In this document: one piece after another, positions 6,624 to 7,005 of the stretch
How the letters are laid out: each line of letters opens with the position of its first letter
How positions within the stretch are numbered: position 1 is the stretch's first letter
Program-made: the position numbers and the translations under genes
Assembly: GCA_002478145.1 (NCBI GenBank)
Contig: DLMI01000132.1
Span: 1-7,005, forward strand
Source of the DNA: Acidobacteria bacterium UBA7540
GTDB lineage: Bacteria; Acidobacteriota; Terriglobia; UBA7540
DNA length: 7,005 nt
Reading direction: 5' to 3'
Notes under the pieces: model-generated
The model's input: only the letters and a program-made list of their open reading frames with translations
Databases searched by the model: none
Told to the model about the DNA's origin: nothing

Positions 6624-6899
6624 TCATCGGAGTCCCTCCAGCAGGTCCACCAGTCTGACTAGGTCTTCGTATCGAAAGAAGGATCTTCCCGCGGAAATCT
6701 CGACGAACGGATCGACTCCTCCGGCATCCGTGCAGCTCGCCAGAATCGACTGCAACTGGCCTTCGGCGTCGTGGAAGTACACCCGATCCTCACCCCAGTT
6801 GTTGCGGTATTCCAGCAGCTCAAACTCGCGCCCGAACAGCGGATGGAACGGATGGGTTACGCGGAAATGTTTCTGCGGACCGCTCTCATGCGGCGCAAT
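6624..6899 (-). pseudogene. 5'-truncated DUF5372 / Y4bD-like transposon accessory ORF
   Basis: The minus strand encodes a well-conserved-looking stretch from 6863 to the TGA at 6624-6626: [60 protein letters not shown], ending LLEGLR (79 residues, with a plausible lead-in KHF before it). I recognise this as the small DUF5372/Y4bD-type protein found beside transposases; its function is unknown. The frame is open back to a TGA at 6987-6989 but contains no ATG, GTG or TTG; the only conceivable start is ATT at 6897-6899. The normal 5' end has evidently been replaced at the junction with the IS21 remnant. Its stop overlaps an ATG at 6625-6627 (ATGA). Confidence 0.7.
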
Positions 6900-6907
6900 T
6901 GACGACC

Positions 6908-7005
6908 TTCTCCAAGGCCAAGGTCGAAACCGGTGTGCAAATCGTCCAGCGTTGGATCGTGGCGGCGCTACGGCATCGCAAGTTCTTCAGTCTGGCGGAA
7001 CTCAA
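6908..7005 (+). pseudogene. IS21-family transposase (IstA) internal fragment, runs off the window
   Basis: The plus-strand frame beginning at 6908 reads [16 protein letters not shown] then [16 protein letters not shown] and continues past the right edge. This matches the IstA region where (D)KAKVE carries the Glu of the DDE triad and is followed by RWI.ARLRHRTFFSLAELN. Upstream in this frame the reading becomes antisense to the DUF5372-like ORF, so everything N-terminal of the catalytic Glu is missing. A DDE transposase lacking both Asp residues cannot be active. The downstream helper istB, if present, would lie outside the window. Confidence 0.75.

Larger units (their letters stand above)
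6298..7005. mobile_element. Composite of insertion-sequence remnants
   Basis: Three partial IS genes lie side by side with no intergenic space: transposase relic (-), DUF5372-like ORF (-), and IstA fragment (+). The first two plausibly come from one element, and the third from a separate IS21-type element. No terminal inverted repeats or target-site duplications could be identified by eye. The left limit is the point where transposase homology is lost (about 6298); the right limit is outside the window. Confidence 0.65.

Overview
The window most resembles a chromosomal stretch from a moderately GC-rich, metabolically versatile soil bacterium. The gene repertoire (secreted type B carboxylesterase, TPR plus multihaem cytochrome c, small NTF2-like protein, stand-alone double-ACT protein, several IS remnants) is of the kind common in Acidobacteriota. 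That taxonomic call is inference from gene style only; there is no rRNA or other marker here.

Layout: 1-361 is non-coding, with two small inverted repeats and the leader of the first gene. 362-1960 (+) encodes a complete exported type B carboxylesterase with an intact catalytic triad. Converging on it, 1977-2357 (-) encodes the C-terminal two thirds of an NTF2/SnoaL-like (DUF4440-type) protein that has lost its N-terminal helices. 2358-2852 has no intact gene; on the minus strand a single frame runs through it, broken only by one TGA and one TAG, which suggests decayed coding sequence. 2853-5129 (-) is the largest gene: a membrane-anchored periplasmic protein with a TPR-like half followed by a cytochrome c half carrying eight CXXCH haem sites, with its own sigma70-like promoter. 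5186-5656 is a further gene-poor gap. 5657-6061 (-) encodes a small protein made of two ACT domains, with a good ribosome binding site and a perfect TATAAT box.

From about 6220 to the right edge the window is mobile-element debris. It holds a frameshifted and truncated transposase of the integrase-core type (-), a 5'-truncated DUF5372/Y4bD-like accessory ORF (-) that has no normal start codon, and, facing away from them, an IS21-family IstA fragment (+) that runs out of the window. The junction between the last two lies at about 6890-6910.

The intact genes do not form an obvious operon or pathway; each looks like an independent transcription unit. No defence system, CRISPR array, tRNA or rRNA was seen. 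The most interesting items are the TPR-octahaem cytochrome and the layered IS scar.
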